Positions 61,983-64,000 of a stretch of DNA of 64,000 nucleotides are shown here, one piece after another. The position numbers and the translations under genes were made by a program. The stretch lies in assembly GCF_012933545.1 (NCBI RefSeq), contig NZ_JAADJU010000016.1, positions 1 to 64,000 of the forward strand, given 5' to 3'. A model generated the notes under the pieces. The model saw nothing but the letters and a program-made list of their open reading frames with translations. It made no database searches and was not told the origin of the DNA. The stretch comes from Rouxiella aceris (GTDB lineage: Bacteria; Pseudomonadota; Gammaproteobacteria; Enterobacterales; Enterobacteriaceae). The stretch's first letter is position 1. Each line of letters starts with the position of its first letter.

Positions 61983-64000
61983 TCACACCGCCTCCAGGCG
62001 GGCATAGGCGGCAACCAGCCACTTGATGCCCTCACCAGGGAAAGCGACTTGCAGACGGCTGTGCTCGCCGCTGCCCTCGAGGTTGACGATAGTGCCTTCA
62101 CCAAATTTCGGGTGACGCACCCGTTGCCCCAGGGTAAAGCCGCTGTCATTTTCATTGACTGGCGTGCCCATACGGCGATGGTTGACCGGGCGTGAAACGC
62201 TGGCGCGCAAACGCACCTCTTCCACGCAGTTCTCCGGCAACTCACCGACAAAGCGCGACGGACGATGGTAAACCTCTTTGCCGTAAAGACGGCGAGTTTC
62301 GGCATAGGTCAGCGTCAGTTTTTGCATAGCGCGGGTGACCCCCACGTAGGCCAGGCGCCGCTCTTCCTCAAGACGTCCGCCTTCATCCAGCGACATTTGG
62401 CTCGGGAACATCCCCTCTTCCATACCGACGATAAACACCTGCGGGAACTCCAGCCCTTTGGCGGAGTGCAGGGTCATCAACTGTACCGCGTCCTGATAGG
62501 CATCCGCCTGTCCGTCTCCGGCTTCCAGCGCGGCATGGGAGAGAAAGGCCTGTAACGGCATCAGGTCCTGATCTTCGTCCTGGTAACTGAACTGGCGTGT
62601 TGCGGTGACCAGTTCTTCAAGGTTTTCAATACGAGCCTGGCCTTTCTCGCCTTTCTCCTGCTCATACATAATAAACAGGCCGGAATCTTTGATCACTCGA
62701 TCGGTCTGCACATGCAACGGCATATCCGCCGTTTCATGGGCCAGGGCATCGACCAGTTCGATAAAGCGTTGTAGTGAGCCCGCGGCGCGTCCGGCGAGGA
62801 CTTTCTCCTGCAATAATTCGCGCGTGGCCTGCCACATGGTCAGTTGCCGATCGCGGGCGGCATGGCGCACGACGTCCAGCGTACGATCGCCAATGCCGCG
62901 CGTCGGGGTGTTGACCACGCGTTCAAAGGCGGCATCGTCATTGCGGTTGGCCATCAGGCGCAGATAAGCCAAAGCGTCTTTGATTTCCTGACGTTCAAAG
63001 AAGCGCTGGCCGCCATAAATGCGATAAGGCATCGCCATTTGCAGCAGCGCTTCTTCCAGTACGCGCGACTGGGCGTTGCTGCGATACAGAATGGCACAAT
63101 CGTTTAACGCCCCGCCGTTGTCTTGCCAGGCCTTGATGCGGCTGACCACAAACCGCGACTCGTCCAGTTCGTTAAAGGCGCAGTACAGGGAGATGGGTTC
63201 GCCCTCGACCCCCTCGGTCCACAGGTTTTTGCCCATGCGTCCGTTGTTATTGGCAATCAAGGCGTTGGCGGCGGTCAAAATGGTGCTGGTTGAGCGGTAG
63301 TTCTGCTCGAGACGGATGGTTTCGGCACCGGGGAAGTCCTTAAGGAAACGCTGGATATTCTCCACCTGCGCACCGCGCCAGCCGTAAATCGACTGGTCAT
63401 CGTCGCCGACGATCATCACATTGTTGTTTTCACCGGCCAGCAGACGGATCCAGGCGTATTGAATGCTGTTGGTATCCTGGAATTCGTCGACCATCAGGTT
63501 GGTAAAACGATCGCGATAGTGCTGCAGAATATGCGGTTTATTCAGCCACAGCTCATGGGCGCGCAGCAACAGTTCGGCAAAATCCACCAGTCCGGCACGG
63601 TCGCAGGCTTCCTGATAGGCCTGATAGATACGCAACCAGGTGGCTTCAATAGGGTTGCCATAGCTTTCAATATGCTGTGGCCGCAGGCCTTCATCTTTTT
63701 TGCCGTTGATGTACCACATCGCCTGACGCGGCGGCCACTGCTTGTCGTCAATATTCAGCGCTTTGACAATGCGCTTGAGCAGGCGCAGCTGATCGTCGCT
63801 GTCGAGGATCTGAAAATCCTGCGGCAAATTGGCGTCAAGATGGTGTGCGCGCAGCAAGCGGTGCGCCAGACCATGGAAGGTACCGATCCACATGCTGCCC
63901 TGGCTGGTGCCAATCAATTGCTCGATACGATGGCGCATTTCAGCCGCGGCCTTGTTGGTAAAGGTCACCGCCATAATGGAATAGGGAGAACAGTTTTCAA
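61983..64000 (-). CDS. uvrD: DNA helicase II UvrD (5' end outside the window)
   Basis: SF1 3'-5' helicase of nucleotide-excision and mismatch repair. 672 residues are in the window; the frame continues through ENCSPYSIMAVTFTNKAAAEM to base 64000, matching E. coli UvrD from about residue 50, so only the first 50 or so residues (with Walker A) are missing. Visible motifs: VDEFQDTN, VGDDDQSIYGWRGA, LEQNYRST, TLHSAKGLEF, AYVGVTRAMQKL. The C-terminus KWLVAAYARLEAV is intact. Confidence 0.97.
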   Translation of the reverse strand, partial: ENCSPYSIMAVTFTNKAAAEMRHRIEQLIGTSQGSMWIGTFHGLAHRLLRAHHLDANLPQDFQILDSDDQLRLLKRIVKALNIDDKQWPPRQAMWYINGKKDEGLRPQHIESYGNPIEATWLRIYQAYQEACDRAGLVDFAELLLRAHELWLNKPHILQHYRDRFTNLMVDEFQDTNSIQYAWIRLLAGENNNVMIVGDDDQSIYGWRGAQVENIQRFLKDFPGAETIRLEQNYRSTSTILTAANALIANNNGRMGKNLWTEGVEGEPISLYCAFNELDESRFVVSRIKAWQDNGGALNDCAILYRSNAQSRVLEEALLQMAMPYRIYGGQRFFERQEIKDALAYLRLMANRNDDAAFERVVNTPTRGIGDRTLDVVRHAARDRQLTMWQATRELLQEKVLAGRAAGSLQRFIELVDALAHETADMPLHVQTDRVIKDSGLFIMYEQEKGEKGQARIENLEELVTATRQFSYQDEDQDLMPLQAFLSHAALEAGDGQADAYQDAVQLMTLHSAKGLEFPQVFIVGMEEGMFPSQMSLDEGGRLEEERRLAYVGVTRAMQKLTLTYAETRRLYGKEVYHRPSRFVGELPENCVEEVRLRASVSRPVNHRRMGTPVNENDSGFTLGQRVRHPKFGEGTIVNLEGSGEHSRLQVAFPGEGIKWLVAAYARLEAV

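Overview
The window is chromosomal DNA of an Enterobacterales bacterium. Nearly every protein aligns from memory, over its full length, with an Escherichia coli K-12 counterpart. The moderate GC content and the gene order point to a family outside Enterobacteriaceae sensu stricto, most likely a Yersiniaceae-type lineage; genus is not resolved from sequence alone. It is dense core genome: no phage, no autonomous insertion sequence, no CRISPR array and no tRNA were seen.

Layout. (1) 1-27.3 kb corresponds to the E. coli minute-86/87 region: an rRNA operon promoter pair (P1/P2) at the left edge reading out of the window, then hemG-trkH-yigZ-pepQ, divergent fadBA (beta-oxidation) with a FadR operator, fre, ubiD, pepE, rfaH, tatABC-tatD, ubiE-ubiJ-ubiB, rmuC, a DedA gene, udp, dlhH, an SDR gene, metE/metR and bioP. 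(2) 27.4-50.9 kb corresponds to the E. coli minute-76/78 region: yhhA, an AT-rich DUF3592 gene, ugpBAECQ with a PhoB promoter, livKHMGF, panM, rpoH, ftsYEX, rsmD, yhhL, yhhN, zntA with a ZntR operator, tusA, yhhQ with a probable preQ1-I riboswitch, and dcrB. (3) 50.9-64 kb returns to the minute-86 order: yigL-pldB, rhtB, rhtC, recQ, pldA, yigI, rarD, an abrB-like gene, corA, a WbuC-type cupin gene, and uvrD running off the right edge. Block 2 therefore sits between bioP and yigL, which are neighbours in E. coli.

The most unusual feature is a family of small repeats. Three full copies, each exactly 131 bp (19904-20034, 28750-28880, 40024-40154; about 93-98% identical), have imperfect terminal inverted repeats and a palindromic GC-rich core. 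Each is inserted in a rho-independent terminator, and each is flanked by a direct duplication of that terminator's whole stem-loop (22, 25 and 21 bp, three unrelated hairpin sequences). A remnant lies at 48978-49024, where its end supplies two bases of the tusA stop codon. This looks like a non-autonomous mobile element (MITE) that recognises terminator hairpins and duplicates exactly the hairpin. In each case it removes the U-tract from the gene-proximal hairpin, so the udp, ugpQ, DUF3592, panM and rpoH transcripts probably gain a structured 3' untranslated region.

Functionally the window brings together fatty-acid oxidation, ubiquinone synthesis (ubiD, ubiE, ubiJ, ubiB), twin-arginine export, phosphate-starvation uptake of glycerophosphodiesters, branched-chain amino-acid uptake, heat-shock control, cell-division/SRP targeting (ftsYEX), zinc/lead efflux, tRNA thiolation, queuosine precursor uptake, and DNA repair (recQ, uvrD, rmuC).
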